Shown here: positions 1 to 42,099 of the stretch, one piece after another
Layout of the letters: every line of letters begins with the position of its first letter
Numbering within the stretch: the stretch's first letter is position 1
NCBI GenBank assembly: GCA_958510825.1
Contig: OY294050.1
Location: 8,037,340 to 8,101,339 of the forward strand
DNA from: Brachypterus glaber
Taxonomy: Eukaryota; Arthropoda; Insecta; Coleoptera; Kateretidae
Direction: 5' to 3'
Length of the DNA: 64,000 nt
Translations under genes and position numbers: made by a program
The notes under the pieces: generated by a model
Databases searched by the model: none
Seen by the model: only the letters and a program-made list of their open reading frames with translations
Told to the model about the DNA's origin: nothing

Positions 1-1641
1 CCTTCTAGAGTATTTGTAAATATCAGTTCCCACGATCGGGATATTGATTCAAAAAAGAGCTCTATAGAGTTTGAAGAAATTACGATAAGTATAAGTTACT
101 CATCGGACGAAACAATAAGTGATTATAAAATCGAGGAACAACCAAAAATAACTTATGATGTAACCACTATTCCCATATCCGAAGTCAAGATGAAAATTAA
201 ACAAGATCTGGTCAAGAAGAACAAAGAAAACCCGAGAGCCAAGAAGCAAGAATCCAAAAAATCAGTATCCAGGGAAAAAAAAGCAGATGTGGAAAAGGCT
301 AATGTAAAGTCAAGCAACTCAGGGGGTTACTTGGGATGCTTCAAATACTCGAATGCTAAAAAGGCAGAGTCCCTTAATAAAGTAGAAGACAATATGTCTA
401 ACGAGAAAATAGTTTTTACTGAAACTTTGGACGAAAACATTTGTAAAGCGCACAATTTAATCGATCTGGAAAACAGCGATTTGGTGGAAACTTTCCGAAG
501 AGCCTTGGAGGAGCAGCAAAGACTACCAGAAAAAATAGTAGGACCTGAACCTAAGGAATTCGAGGAAGAAGAGGAAATTATTCAATTCGTACCAAAACTA
601 ATAGAGGAAAAACCTGAAACCAAACCTGATACTAAACCTGATACTGGTGGATTCCAATTCACCACCGATTTAATATTGGACGATGGAAGTGACGACTCGT
701 TTAAATACAATGAGTTATTGAATTTCAAGAGGGCCAGGATAAAGAGTGGGATGCATGACCCTACACTGGATTCCACTTTGCAATATGTTCAAATTGGTGA
801 CCAGAATTTTGATAAAATACCGAAAAAAATGTCCAAAAAAGTGGAGAAAAAGTCTGATAAAGAGCAAAAACATTTTAAGGGTAGACAAGATAAGGGTTTA
901 TCTTCAGCCAGAGTTATGACTGATTTAGATAGCCCAGACTCTGAAGGAGATAGTATACCAAAAAGACTATTGCAAAAACTGGAGCATAAACCTAAAGAGC
1001 AAAATATTCCCAAACTTAGAGAAGATACCAAAATCATAACTGATTTACCTAACCCTGATTCTGTAGGAAATAGCATTCCAAAAAAGTTACGGAAAAAATT
1101 GGATCACAAACCTAAAGAACAAAAAGCGCATAATATTAGAAAAGATAAGGGGCTACCTCACACCAAAATTATGACTGTTTTAACTAGCCCTGATTCTGAA
1201 GTAGATAGCACACCAAAAAAACTACTGCAAAAATTTGAGTACAAACCTAAAGAAGAAAATATTTTGAATCTTAAACATGATAAAGGGTTATCTTCCAATA
1301 AAATTATGACTGATTTAACTAGCCCCGATTCCGAAGGAGATAGCATACCAAAAAGACTATCAAAAAAAGTGGATCATAAACCTAAAGAGCAAAATATTCC
1401 TAAATTTAGGAGGGAAAAAGAATTATCTCCTAACAAAACCATGACAGATTTAACTAGCTCTTATTCTGAAGGTGAAAGGACTAACTGTATGTGCAGCATA
1501 AGTAGTGGGGAAATCCATGTTTGCAGGAAAATTAGAAAAATTCCATTACAGAGAAAAAGACTGACCACATTAGGTATCCAAAATCATAGATCGCACTATA
1601 ACAATTGGGTTTCATATTATATCAAAAAAGAAGATACTTGA
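1..1641 (+). CDS. 3' part of unrecognised repeat-containing, charged protein gene (5' end outside window)
   Basis: The reading frame is open from base 1 to a TGA at 1639-1641, giving 546 residues. The first ATG in view is at 190, but 63 in-frame codons precede it, so the true start or an upstream exon is probably outside the window. The protein is hydrophilic and rich in Lys, Glu, Ser and Pro. It has an acidic stretch (EFEEEEEII, about 603 nt upstream of the first repeats) and a short KPDTKPDT repeat. From about 889 to 1500 it carries five copies of a 45-residue unit with the consensus MTDLTSPDSEGDSIPKRL followed by HKPKEQNIPK. Units start near 889, 1024, 1144, 1279 and 1414; the second is five residues short. 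The tail after 1480 is basic and has Cys pairs (CMCS, HVCR). There is no signal peptide or enzyme motif. AATAAA occurs at 1668 and 1706. I do not recognise the family. A fast-evolving structural or cytoskeletal protein is possible but only a guess. Confidence 0.6.
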   Translation, partial: PSRVFVNISSHDRDIDSKKSSIEFEEITISISYSSDETISDYKIEEQPKITYDVTTIPISEVKMKIKQDLVKKNKENPRAKKQESKKSVSREKKADVEKANVKSSNSGGYLGCFKYSNAKKAESLNKVEDNMSNEKIVFTETLDENICKAHNLIDLENSDLVETFRRALEEQQRLPEKIVGPEPKEFEEEEEIIQFVPKLIEEKPETKPDTKPDTGGFQFTTDLILDDGSDDSFKYNELLNFKRARIKSGMHDPTLDSTLQYVQIGDQNFDKIPKKMSKKVEKKSDKEQKHFKGRQDKGLSSARVMTDLDSPDSEGDSIPKRLLQKLEHKPKEQNIPKLREDTKIITDLPNPDSVGNSIPKKLRKKLDHKPKEQKAHNIRKDKGLPHTKIMTVLTSPDSEVDSTPKKLLQKFEYKPKEENILNLKHDKGLSSNKIMTDLTSPDSEGDSIPKRLSKKVDHKPKEQNIPKFRREKELSPNKTMTDLTSSYSEGERTNCMCSISSGEIHVCRKIRKIPLQRKRLTTLGIQNHRSHYNNWVSYYIKKEDT

Positions 1642-1667
1642 ATATTTCTATTTTTCTTGTCTTTGTT

Positions 1668-1711
1668 AATAAATAATTCTATTTTTTGATTTTTTGTTTT
1701 TGTTCAATAAA
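1668..1711 (+). terminator. Two candidate polyadenylation signals for the upstream gene
   Basis: AATAAA hexamers at 1668-1673 and 1706-1711 lie 27 and 65 nt after the stop codon of the gene ending at 1641. T-rich sequence lies around them. Confidence 0.5.
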
Positions 1712-2653
1712 TGATAAAAAAGACTGCAAAAAAAACACAAGTCTTCGCCGTCATTTAAGAAAAAATCTCAAACCGGCCAAAAAACCAATTACTTGGATTT
1801 TTTACTAAAAATGTTAAAAATAGTCTACTTAAAAACCTTTTGTTGTGAATATTATTCTAATTCGCAACAATCAACATTTTTGGCCCACCCTAAAATAAAA
1901 AAATCTTGGATTTTGATCCACTCTATGGAAGGTCTCGTTTCATAAACTGGTGGCGCCATCAAGCGATGAGCTCTGTAAATTCTTTATATCTCTGCGTATA
2001 TTTCTGTAATTTTAGCGGAGATACAAACCAACCTGCTCCTCTATCGGTAATATTTGTTATTTTAAAGTACACAGTGCAGGAGGTGGTTAAAGAAAATAAT
2101 ATGGCCGCAATATTAAGTAGTGCTGTAGGGAAACAAAATAAAGATAACTAATGTAAATCAAGACCGGTTTTCGAAAAAAAGTTCTGTGATAATAAAAAAT
2201 AAACAATTGAATGTTTAGATTTGTTTAAACTAAATATGTGATGTGAATAAAATTGTGATAGTGTTAGCAAAACATACCACCTGGTTTATTTTATTAATTA
2301 TGATGGAATTTAGATATTTCGAAACAAATTCTACAAAGACTCTACCTTCAAGTTGGTAAGTTGAACGTTTATTATACGAAAATCGCAAAAGCCATGATTT
2401 TTACTGAGAAAACATGGTCAAAACAAATGAATGTCTGCTATGTCCTGCCTTCATTTGCCAGTACCAGTACCTATGTAAATTTTATTTTATCAATTTTTAT
2501 CTATTAGGTATTTCCAAATAAATTAATTAACTGTATCAACATTACAGTATAATAATGACAAAAATACTGCTGCTAACAAAACAATTCTTTCCCCTATACC
2601 TATTTGGTTCATATTGAGGAGTAAACCGCAGAGGAATTCAGGTGTACAAATTG

Positions 2654-2752
2654 GAGGAAATCTTTGAAGGTTGCGAGGAAATCTTTAAAGATTTCCTCCT
2701 TTTCAGAGGAAATCTTTGAAGGTTATGAGGAAATCTTAAAAGATTTTCTCCT
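2654..2752. repeat. Tandem duplication of a hairpin-forming unit
   Basis: Two copies of a roughly 50-bp unit begin with GAGGAAATCTTTGAAGGTT. Each contains AAATCTTTAAAGATTT-like self-complementary sequence. The pair is flanked on both sides by AGGTGTACAAA. Confidence 0.8.
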
Positions 2753-3113
2753 AAAGGTGTACAAAATGTTGTCAGCGGTTTACCCCTCAGTTCATATTTA
2801 GAAAAACAAAAATTTTAAATTTTTTTACAGCCAATATATTTGTAGTAGGCACTAGCGCAAAAAGTATGGTTCTACCGTAAACCCACGGTGGGTTACCCAT
2901 ACCAATTTTTAGCAAAAACAATCCCACCTTGCTTGGGTGACCTGAGAACTTTTTGTGAGGAAACTATGCTGCTGTCCTAAGACAAGGCGTTGTATACAAT
3001 ACGCGATATCCAAACGGATTTTCAGTTCTCTTAATTTTTAGGATCAATGTTTAATCATTAAACAAGGATCCCAAAATGAATAGAACCAAAAATCCGTTTA
3101 TTTTTGTTGTAGA

Positions 3114-3153
3114 TACGGCATGCCGTACCAAAATAAGATGCATCTTATTTTGG
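3114..3153. repeat. Two adjacent perfect palindromes
   Basis: TACGGCATGCCGTA (3114-3127) is followed directly by a 26-bp perfect palindrome with centre AAGATGCATCTT (3128-3153). Confidence 0.85.
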
Positions 3154-3266
3154 TCACAAATTTTTCCGCAGAAACTGACTTTTTCGCGGATTTTTTTTTT
3201 TTACTTATTGCAGTAAACATGTTTTACTAACAAAGGAATTTTTTAGCGAATTTTCTATTCTATTAT

Positions 3267-3526
3267 CAGGGCCGGGCTTTGCATTTCGGCGCCCTGAAGC
3301 AAGCCCAGAACTTGGCGCCCCTAGCAAAAAAAAAAAATGGCGCCCAAAAAAAAACCCTGAACAAAAAAAACTTTGTCCCTAGCAGTTTCTACCAAACTTG
3401 CGGCCCTAGAAAAAGAAAAAAAAAACACCTTTGAAAAACAAAAAGCTCAGGTTAAAAAAACGCCCCTTGACGGCGCCCCTCCAGGCTCGCAGGGGGTTTA
3501 CTTGATTCAAACAAAGGCCGGCTCTG
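3267..3526. mobile_element. hAT-like MITE with 8-bp target duplication
   Basis: The left end CAGGGCCGGGCTTT is mirrored at the right end by AAAGGCCGGCTCTG. The flanks TCTATTAT (3259-3266) and TTTATTAT (3527-3534) match at 7 of 8 positions, which fits the 8-bp duplication made by hAT transposases. The interior is rich in GGCGCCC and A-runs. An open frame crossing its right end is not a gene. Confidence 0.65.
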
Positions 3527-3974
3527 TTTATTATGTAACTAATATTAGATTTTATAATAAAAATAAAATTTTTATTAGACAACTTATCAGTTTAAAATAA
3601 AGGTAAATATGTAATAGATATCTATAGAAATACCTAATTTAAATCAGCAAACAATGATTTCAAGATTATAATGTACTTTGCATATTATATGGATTTTTGC
3701 AATATCAAATCAAAAAAAGATGCGGTACTTCCACCAAAATCATAAATGCAGCAAAATAAGAAATGTTCTTTAGTTATTGAAACAGGTCAACGATATAAAA
3801 GAAATCCGTTAAATAAAATAAAAATTTTCGGCGCTGGTATTTTTTGCGTTTATAACAAAATGTGCGAGAACATTTGAACTAAATTCAAGTAATATCTGCG
3901 TTAGTAAATACATTTTCTATGTAAAAAGCCAAAGCAAAAAAAATTGGTAAAATTTGTGACCACGATAACTTATG

Positions 3975-4194
3975 AAGCTGAAGTTTGCAACGTTTTTTTG
4001 CAACGAAAATTCAAATAGTATTTAAAGTACTAGTGTCATAACATACGTTTTTAGCGCACGAGTACAAGGTTAGAAAACACCCGCTTGCGGCGAGTTTTCT
4101 AAAGTACTAGTGCGCTAAAAACGTGATATGCAACAAGTGCTTTAATATACTATTTGAATTTTCGTTGCAAAAAAACGTTGCAAACTTTAGCCTC
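3975..4194. mobile_element. Palindromic MITE-like element
   Basis: The arms AAGTTTGCAACGTTTTTTTG and CAAAAAAACGTTGCAAACTT are inverted copies and extend inward about 45 bp through TTCAAATAGTAT. A second inner inverted repeat (TTTTTAGCGCAC / GTGCGCTAAAAA) is nested inside. Confidence 0.75.
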
Positions 4195-4666
4195 ATTAAT
4201 TTTGTTAATTTTTTAAGAATGTATCATTATAGATATTGATATAAAATTTGTTGAGCTTAATAAATACACTCTCGAAATACATAAAACAATTATTTTTTTA
4301 AACACTTTTTATATGATGCAAAAAAATAACAGACAAACGTAACTCCTTGAAAAGTAGATATGTCTCTGGCGGCGTTGATATCTTGATAACGGCTCATCTA
4401 AAACGAAAAAATCAAAAATATTTAGATTCAGTATGACTGTGGCTCTCGCGTATTCTATGGATATTAATATTTATTGATAAATAATCAAATGGCGAACAAA
4501 AAAAAATAGTAAAAATTAAAATTTTAATACGGTTGTAGAATACGCTGAAGCTATTCATTTGTAGAATATGTGATTAAAATTTTATAAGGATCGGTCTGTG
4601 GTTCCGGAGAAATTACAGCCGCCTACCGAGACCTTGTTTTGAGAAAAACGCAATTCAAGTTAGTTT

Positions 4667-4770
4667 TTGATGAAAAATTATGAAAAAGTCTACATATACT
4701 TTTGATAAAAACGCGTTTTAAGTGTTTTTTAATGAAAAATTATGAAAAAGTCTACATATACTTTCGAAAA
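4667..4770. repeat. 63-bp-period direct duplication
   Basis: A unit containing GAAAAATTATGAAAAAGTCT followed by ACATATACTTT occurs twice, starting near 4667 and 4730. The copies are nearly identical. Confidence 0.75.
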
Positions 4771-4938
4771 ATGTTAAAGAAAACGATCGATTTTTTGAAA
4801 ATTATAAACCAAAATATTCCCTTAAGTATTTTTCGAAATATTTTTGAAAACTAGCAATTTTTTAGGTGGATCGTTTTTTTTTGCTCTCAATACAAATTAT
4901 AATTTATTGTCTGATTTTGTGATTTTTTTTCTGTGTAG

Positions 4939-35466
<30,528 letters not shown>

Positions 35467-35652
35467 CCTAAATAGTAATTATATACCAAGGTAGAGAAGA
35501 CACTTTTTATAACCAAGCGTATTATATCTCGAGATGTAGCATTGAGGGATATAATAGTGCGAGGCTATAATAGTCTTGTCTACCATGGTTTATATAATAT
35601 TTTTTTCACTACTAGCATTTTTATTCTTACATTTAAACATTTTTATTTTAAT

Positions 35653-35658
35653 AATAAA
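35653..35658 (+). terminator. slpr: Candidate polyadenylation signal of long slipper isoform
   Basis: AATAAA 187 nt after the stop codon at 35466. Confidence 0.4.
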
Positions 35659-36038
35659 GTAAAATGTTTGTTGAATATTAATTAACAGCGTAAAAACAAG
35701 TCGCTTTTGAAATCGTCATTTTTGAAAACAAATGAATACATTAATTTATTTGACAACATATGGGTAAGTACTTATTTATAAATAATGTATTATATTCTAT
35801 TATAATTAATTAGTTTATAATTTTTGCCATGTTAATTTTGTATCCAATGGCAAAATATTGTTGAATTTGAGATTTCATTTCTCGGATAAAAAACATGATA
35901 TATAATGGTATGTTCTAAAGCTGGTAGTGAAAAAAAAAAACTTTTTTATGTACTGTAATTAAATGTTGGCAATGCTGCTTACATTAGACTGGTGCTAGTT
36001 AAAGCTTTTTAAAATTTTAAAGCTCGCTAATATACCTG

Positions 36039-36208
36039 GTAGTAGTACTGGGGTCACTGCATCTAATCTTACTTTGTTCTTTCATTCTTGGTCGTTTTTT
36101 TTTGCTTCTTTTTTTTTTGGACTTTTCTTGGCGAAAAAACCAAAACCAGAACAGAAACAGTACAGAAGAACAAAGTAAGCCCAGATAAAGTGACCCTAAG
36201 TACTACAT
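36039..36208. mobile_element. MITE with AGTACTGGGGTCACT ends
   Basis: GGGTCACTGCATCTAATCTT, then ACTTTGTTCT, pairs with AGAACAAAGTAAGCCCAGAT, then AAAGTGACCC. The outer AGTACT also matches. Confidence 0.8.
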
Positions 36209-36457
36209 CTTAAAAAGGCTTTAAATATGACCAGTCTAGGCTTACAAGTTTCCTTTTAAGTTTAGAGTTTGGTAACAAAAATGTATGTTTTCAAAATATA
36301 ACTAACATATAAGTTTTTGTTAAAGCAGTGAAAATCTTAAATATTCCGATTTTTTTACGAAAAGTAATTATCAGTTTTATAGTATTAAAGATCTGTCAAA
36401 GTGGCCACGTCGTTAAAATTATTTTTTACGGTGCTTCGCTCATGGTGCTCTATTATT

Positions 36458-36690
36458 TAGGTCGATTTTTTACGATACGGTATTTTCTCGTATTTAACTT
36501 CACCAGTTATACAAACATACATTTATTCATATCTTTTATTCATTATTTAACTATACAAAGTTGGTAGCCTTGGCTACCAACTTTGTAGAGTTGGATAATG
36601 AATGAAACAGAACGTATTATGAATGAATGTATGTTGGTACAACTGGTGAAGTTAAATACGAGAAAACACCGCATTGTAAAAATCGACCTA
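36458..36690. mobile_element. Long palindromic MITE
   Basis: TAGGTCGATTTTTTACGATA and its inverse GTAAAAATCGACCTA close arms of about 100 bp that meet at the perfect hairpin CAAAGTTGGTAGCC / GGCTACCAACTTTG. Confidence 0.85.
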
Positions 36691-37300
36691 TATCTTTTTT
36701 TTATTTGTGAAATTTCTAAACGTTTTGGTTTTATATAGGTGCTCTAACTTTTGCTGCAAAACTATCAGCTATATTTAAGATTTTCAGTACTTTTTTAAAA
36801 AAATCTTGTTGCTTTAAGTTAAATCTAGTCATAAAGGTACTATAAAACACAGTTGGTTTTTTTTATAAAAACTGTGGCAATCCACTATAAATTATTTGGC
36901 GCAATTTAGAAGACTGTTTATCTGAACTTATATAATTATTAGTTTGAAAAAAATTCCTAGTCGTTTTTTATTGGAATTTTGAGACCGACTCTAACCCAAC
37001 AGCAAACCATTTAGTGTCGAATGAAACTACAGAATGGTACTGCTGGGAATGTTTTACATTGTAAATGTATATTAGTTTATTATAGCTAAAAATAAAATTA
37101 CCTCAAAAATTATACTAAACTTGCTAAAACAATTTACTAGTATACAAAAAAAATAATGTTTTTGTACTAACGTTTTATAGGTTTTTTAGAAAAAGGCAGT
37201 GGCTAAAAATTTGTATATTTTTGGTAATTTTGGTATTATCTATAGCTATTATAGCTATAATAGCTAAAAGGATAGTTTTTTACATAAACAAGTTTGTCAA

Positions 37301-37660
37301 CTAGACTTGGATTGAGTTATGAAATAATATATTAAACCACATTGTGCAATAATACACACTCGCAAAAATTAACATGTCTGCGAATCCAATAAAAAGGTTG
37401 TTAATGGCTTCCTGCGATATGTTGTTCCATCCTTCTTGAGCAGCAGCAATTATCTTCTGCAGGGTGAATGGGGGGTTATTTCTATTCTCACAAGGATTCA
37501 TGTCAGGTGAGTTTGCTGGCCAGTTCATTCTTGGAACATTCTCTTGCTTTAGCAAATTGGTAAAAATTTTTGTGCGGTAAGGAGTGGCTTTATCGTCCAT
37601 ACAAATGAAATTATCTCAAATTTCATTTCGCAAGAATTTTGGCGATGTGTGTATATTAAC
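37301..37660 (-). pseudogene. Tc1-like transposase fragment with internal deletion
   Basis: On the minus strand, MDDKATPYRTKIFTN, then RMNWPANSPDMNPCENRNN, then QKIIAAAQEGWNNISQEAIN match the C-terminal half of Tc1-family DDE transposases (the D of MDD and the SPDMNP block). The segment normally between NP.E and NNPP is missing and the frame ends in unrelated sequence. The end at 37630-37660 (AATTTTGGCGATGTGTGTA) matches the element at 43886-44674. Confidence 0.8.
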
Positions 37661-37969
37661 ACACAACGTTTTGACTAAAACAATTAAAATTAAGCACTTG
37701 CTTCGATTTTTCATCTTTCATAACATGTACAAATGTACAAAAAAGTAAAAAGTTTAAGAACCTACCTACAGTCATTTCACAATGTAGGTTAATAAGTTAT
37801 TGCAAAACACAATCCAGTTACAGGTATTTTTCTATAAAATTTTTAATAGTAAGTTAATGAAAAAGTGTAGTTGACATGTTGTTTCTTTATTCTTCGTACT
37901 AGAAGGTAACAAGGTAAATAATTGTAAATAAAAGAAGAAAGAACCCAGTTTGCACACTATTTTAGCACG

Positions 37970-38240
37970 GTTCGCCGTTATTCACTTTTAGTTCAAATTT
38001 AGAACACGCCCAGTTTTTTTTATATAATTTGTATTTTATAATGTAAGTATCGATTTGAAACCAAAAATTAAATAATCTATCCGTGTTTTATTTTCAATTA
38101 ATGAACAGAAGATGTTATGTTAGTTGAAAACAACCGATTTATTAAAAAGTTACGGGGGCACGTGACCCTTTTTGCGATTAAAAAACTTCGCCTGATAGAT
38201 TATTTGATTTTTGGTTTTAATTGATATTTACATCAAAGTA
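37970..38240. repeat. Dispersed copy of the 21.1-21.5 kb repeat
   Basis: Contains GCACGTGACCCTTTTTGCGA, then ATTGATATTTACAT as at 21371-21465. Its left end GCACGGTTCGCCGTTATTCA is the inverse of 21520-21545. Confidence 0.7.
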
Positions 38241-40406
38241 ATTAAACTTAATTAAACTATCACGTGCTGATACAAGTAACAAAAAAAACTTAAGATAAAT
38301 ATACGAAGTCTTCAGTTAAAATTATCTCCAATTTTACGATCGTTAAGCTGGGCTCTTTTTCTTATTAGATTAGGACTAAGAATAACATTTTTGAATCTTG
38401 AGATGCTTTTTAGTTAAAGGGTATCATTTTCATTTAAAAATATAAAAAATATTGAGTAAATGGAATACAAACTGAAAAAGATTAAAAGATTCTTAATTGT
38501 TAATTTTTACCCCTATATTACAAAATTTGGCCCCTGTAGAATGAGTTGTAAAATTAACAATCCACAGTGCCTGTTGCTACGCGCAGCTTTTAATTTATTT
38601 ATTATCAAATCTACTGCGCAGATCTATGTTTTTGATCGTATTCAATTTTTTTAATAATGTAAAATATGTTCTGTAATATAATATAATCGTAAATAGAGTA
38701 AATATTGAACGTTTTGTACATTTTTCAATAGTGATATGATTATTTTAAAACTGTCACACTTGTTTTTAGTTCAAGACTTATTACAATATACCTATTTAAA
38801 TGAACACATGACACTTAAAAAAAAATCCAAAATGATCACCCTATAAAACTGTATGTAGCAATACGAATAGCACTGCGCATGAGAAAATCTGTTGGAATTA
38901 CTAGGAACGCCCCGTATCACAACTTTTACGGGTCATAGCACAGAATATCCCCCTAGCTCATAGCTCAGGAAGTTTTTGTTTATTAGTGTAAAAACGTGGT
39001 TGTTTTGGACGTTTACCACATCAAAGTTTTAGGATATGATTGGGAATAATTGGGAATAAAGTGCAAACCATGAATATCCTCAAATGTAAGTTTTTATCAT
39101 TTTTTTTTTTTTTATTCTGAGAGATCGATCTGTACTTTGTGTATTGAGATCAGTTTTTTTAATTTTCGTTGAAAAACGGTTGCAACGCAGCACTAAGTTG
39201 TTTCCATAAACATTTCAAAGAATGATTCCGTACAAAAAATCGTATTTTTAGCGAAAGCTGTCATAGAAAGAAAAATTTTGACATCTCGTGCTGACTTGCG
39301 AATAGTTTTCTGATAGTTCCAAAGTTTGCCCGAAATTCTGCATCTCTTTCCAGAGCGTTTTTTAAGAAAATGTACCGAGAGCGCCAAAAACTACATAACT
39401 CGTAAATAATTTGATTTAGAAAAACTTTGTTTACGCGAACCATTAGCTAATATAATAAAGTACTCTCATTTAAAATTTGAAGAGATTATCTTTAAATTTG
39501 GAATAAGAATACCTTATACCTTTTTCTATATTAAATTATTTACAACTTACTTAGTTTTTGGCACTCCTATATTTCCTTAAAAAACGCTTTTTCTGTCTTG
39601 CAATGGGTGCGTCCACTCTAGACTTACAAAACAGAAATTCCAACGGTTTTAATCTGGTGCGTAGTGCTATAATCGCGTGACTGTATAATTTTGTAGAGAC
39701 TATGAATGAGGTGCAAAATATATCTTTGGTTCATAGTTTTTTTTTTGTATAATAAAGCAGTTATTGCATCTTAGCTGTACCAGTGATATAAAACTATTAG
39801 TCATTGTATGTGCAATGTATGCATTTTGTACTATTTTATTATTTTTTATTTTTTGAGTAAATTGTATTTATATAAATTTTAATTTTAGTAAATTGGTGAT
39901 GGAATTCTTTAAGTTAACTTGATTTTTGTTAAAGTATTAACAATAATACTGCCCTACTTCTTTTTTATTTAAATTACACTATTTGAAAAGAGGAATCTGT
40001 CAAATATAATAACTAAAAATTATATTAAAAATAATGTTCCTTTAAAATTATTGTCATTTAAACCGTTTTTTGCAGTGTAATGATTATAAGTATTTGTTAA
40101 ACTAGAAAAGAAAGCTTTGCCCTATAGCATCGTTTTTGTCTATAAAATGTTTAAATTGATTGTATTTGTTTGTGTACTGTTTATTTTGACTCGATATTTC
40201 AAGTTAATATTTTAATATTTATTAAAATTCAAAAATAAATTAATAATTATCAGTATTACAGAAGCTCAAGTAAATTAAATATGCTTTCCGAATTTTTAAA
40301 CCACCCTGTATAATAAACGAGTTTATATACATTCCAGACAAATATTAAATGGATATTTTTTAGCTTTAAACCGGGTTTTATACACTTTTAAAATTTCACG
40401 TATATA

Positions 40407-40600
40407 CTATGTTCATCAAGCAAGAGAGTAAATTAAAAATCGCACAATGAATATTTTTAAAACAGATTCGAATATTGGATGTGCGAATATAATATATTTT
40501 ATAAAACATAACTATATTCTGTACACTATTCAAACATGTTGTAAAAATATTTACTGTGCGATTTTCAATTTACTCTCTTGCTTGATGAAACAGACCATAG
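40407..40600. mobile_element. Tc1/mariner-type MITE, copy 2
   Basis: Same family as 5333-5545, including the interior AACAGATTCGAATATTG and AACATAACTATATTCT. The left end has lost about 7 bp. Flanked by TA. Confidence 0.9.
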
Positions 40601-40808
40601 AGTTCCTTTTTTATAATAAACTTATAGCAAAATACAGAGAACAAAAAGGTACCATGGAGTTACCATGGTATTTCTTTTTGGTGTTTTTGTATAATAAATA
40701 ATTACTTAATTATTAGTAATAAAGGGACCCTTATTTTAGCTATTACAAGATTGTAAACCACTGCAAAATAAAATATGTCACAGAAAAGCAATGATGCGAA
40801 TATAGAGT

Positions 40809-41392
40809 TAAATTCGCAGCTTTCGGACATACGTCATCAGAAAATAGTACCTAAATCCACCGTATTTTGCATAATATTATTATTTGGTCACAGTTATAAA
40901 ATTTAAAGAAAATATAAAATATACAGGGTTATTCAGACAAACCACAGTAACGAATTTTTGCACTGAAGGCTATCATTTCATGTAAATTTTAATAATTTTA
41001 ACCAGGGACGTGCAAAATGGGAGAGCGATGTCCCTTTTTTGCCCCCCAAACTCTTTTATTCATGGATTTTTTGAAATTTTGTCAATAAAAATTAATCTTT
41101 AATTAAAAATACATCAAAAAAGGTACTCTTTATGTAACACCGTAGAGCCAACCGTTTTCGAGAAAATTGCAATTAAAGAGGCAATTTCACCTTCTGAGCA
41201 TCAAAAATAGGAACTAAAAAATGCACCAATAAAAGGATCAATACTGCAGGTGATTCTACATTAAAAACTGAAAAAAAGCTCGTATACATCTAGGTTCGAA
41301 AATCAGCAAATTACCATGGTAAAATGGGTAAAAAGGTCTATTAGGTACTATTTTGTGATGACGTCAGTCGGAATAGCTGTAAATTTGACTCT
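40809..41392. mobile_element. MITE with AAATTCACAGCTATTC ends, copy 2, with internal insertion
   Basis: TTAAATTCGCAGCTTTCGG, then AGAAAATAGTACCTAAA on the left, pairs with TAGGTACTATTTTGTGATGA, then AATAGCTGTAAATTTGACT on the right. The interior (40920-41270) starts TACAGGGTTATTCAG, the end of another repeat. Confidence 0.65.
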
Positions 41393-41927
41393 ATAATCAT
41401 ATTGAATAAAAATAAATTTTACGTATGTCGAATCGATATGGACAATAGAATAGAAATATTTAAATTGTATTAGTTTTAATTATAATACATTTGTATTAAC
41501 TAATTATAATACATTTCTGATATACAGGGTGTATATGAATTGCTGACAATTAAAAAAATAATAATTCTAGTTTAAACTTAAATCACTGTTGCCATGTTAT
41601 GTAAGTTTTCAGTATTTTAGAGATTTTTGTATATATATTATTAAATACATACTTAGTAACATGTGGCTTCCACACATAAAAAGTATCATATTTTAGGTTA
41701 TTTATTTAATTCATTGTATAGAGAAAAATAATTAACATTCCGAAATATTATTTATAAATATTAACAGAACTTATTCGTTTTGATAGAATATGGAAACTTA
41801 TATTAATAAAAAACTGAACAGCTAATAATATCCACTGGATATATCTGTATTGGATGTAATGTTAATAACATTTTGAGCTGTGTAAATAAAAAACAATGTA
41901 ATATACAATTTCTTACATCTGTGTAAA

Positions 41928-42014
41928 ATAAACTGATCGAAAAAAGTTAAAATATTTTTCCAAAGAAAGCATCTTTCTTAGTAATATCCTTAACTTTTTT
42001 CGATCAGTTTATTA
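41928..42014. mobile_element. 87-bp MITE sharing ends with the Tc1-like element at 49369
   Basis: AATAAACTGATCGAAAAAAG and its inverse CTTTTTTCGATCAGTTTATT (with TAACTTTT) are the same ends as at 49369-49865. Confidence 0.85.
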
Positions 42015-42099
42015 AAAAATACATTACAATGAGATTTGGATCTTAAAAAATTAAGTTTCAGTTTTGAAGGTGCATCCCACACTGTTAATTTTTAGGTAA

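Larger units (their letters stand above)
1642..4938. other. Intergenic region with repeats, upstream of slipper
   Basis: I see no convincing gene here. It holds a duplicated hairpin unit (2654-2752), back-to-back perfect palindromes (3114-3153), a hAT-like MITE (3267-3526), a palindromic element (3975-4194) and a 63-bp-period duplication (4667-4770). An acceptor at 4937-4938 implies that a non-coding 5' exon of slipper and its promoter lie in or before this stretch, but I cannot place them. Confidence 0.6.

Noticed and set aside
1906..2151. 81-codon open frame on + strand
   Set aside because: Not linked by clear splice sites to either neighbour, starts at a non-ATG codon, and has no recognisable motif. 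I cannot exclude a short exon.
3373..3600. 75-codon open frame on + strand
   Set aside because: Most of it lies within the hAT-like MITE at 3267-3526 and it is A-run and GGCGCC driven, with a TTG start.
39193..39443. Two overlapping minus-strand open frames near 39.3 kb
   Set aside because: They share sequence in different frames and match no transposase or gene I can name. They could be a decayed element.
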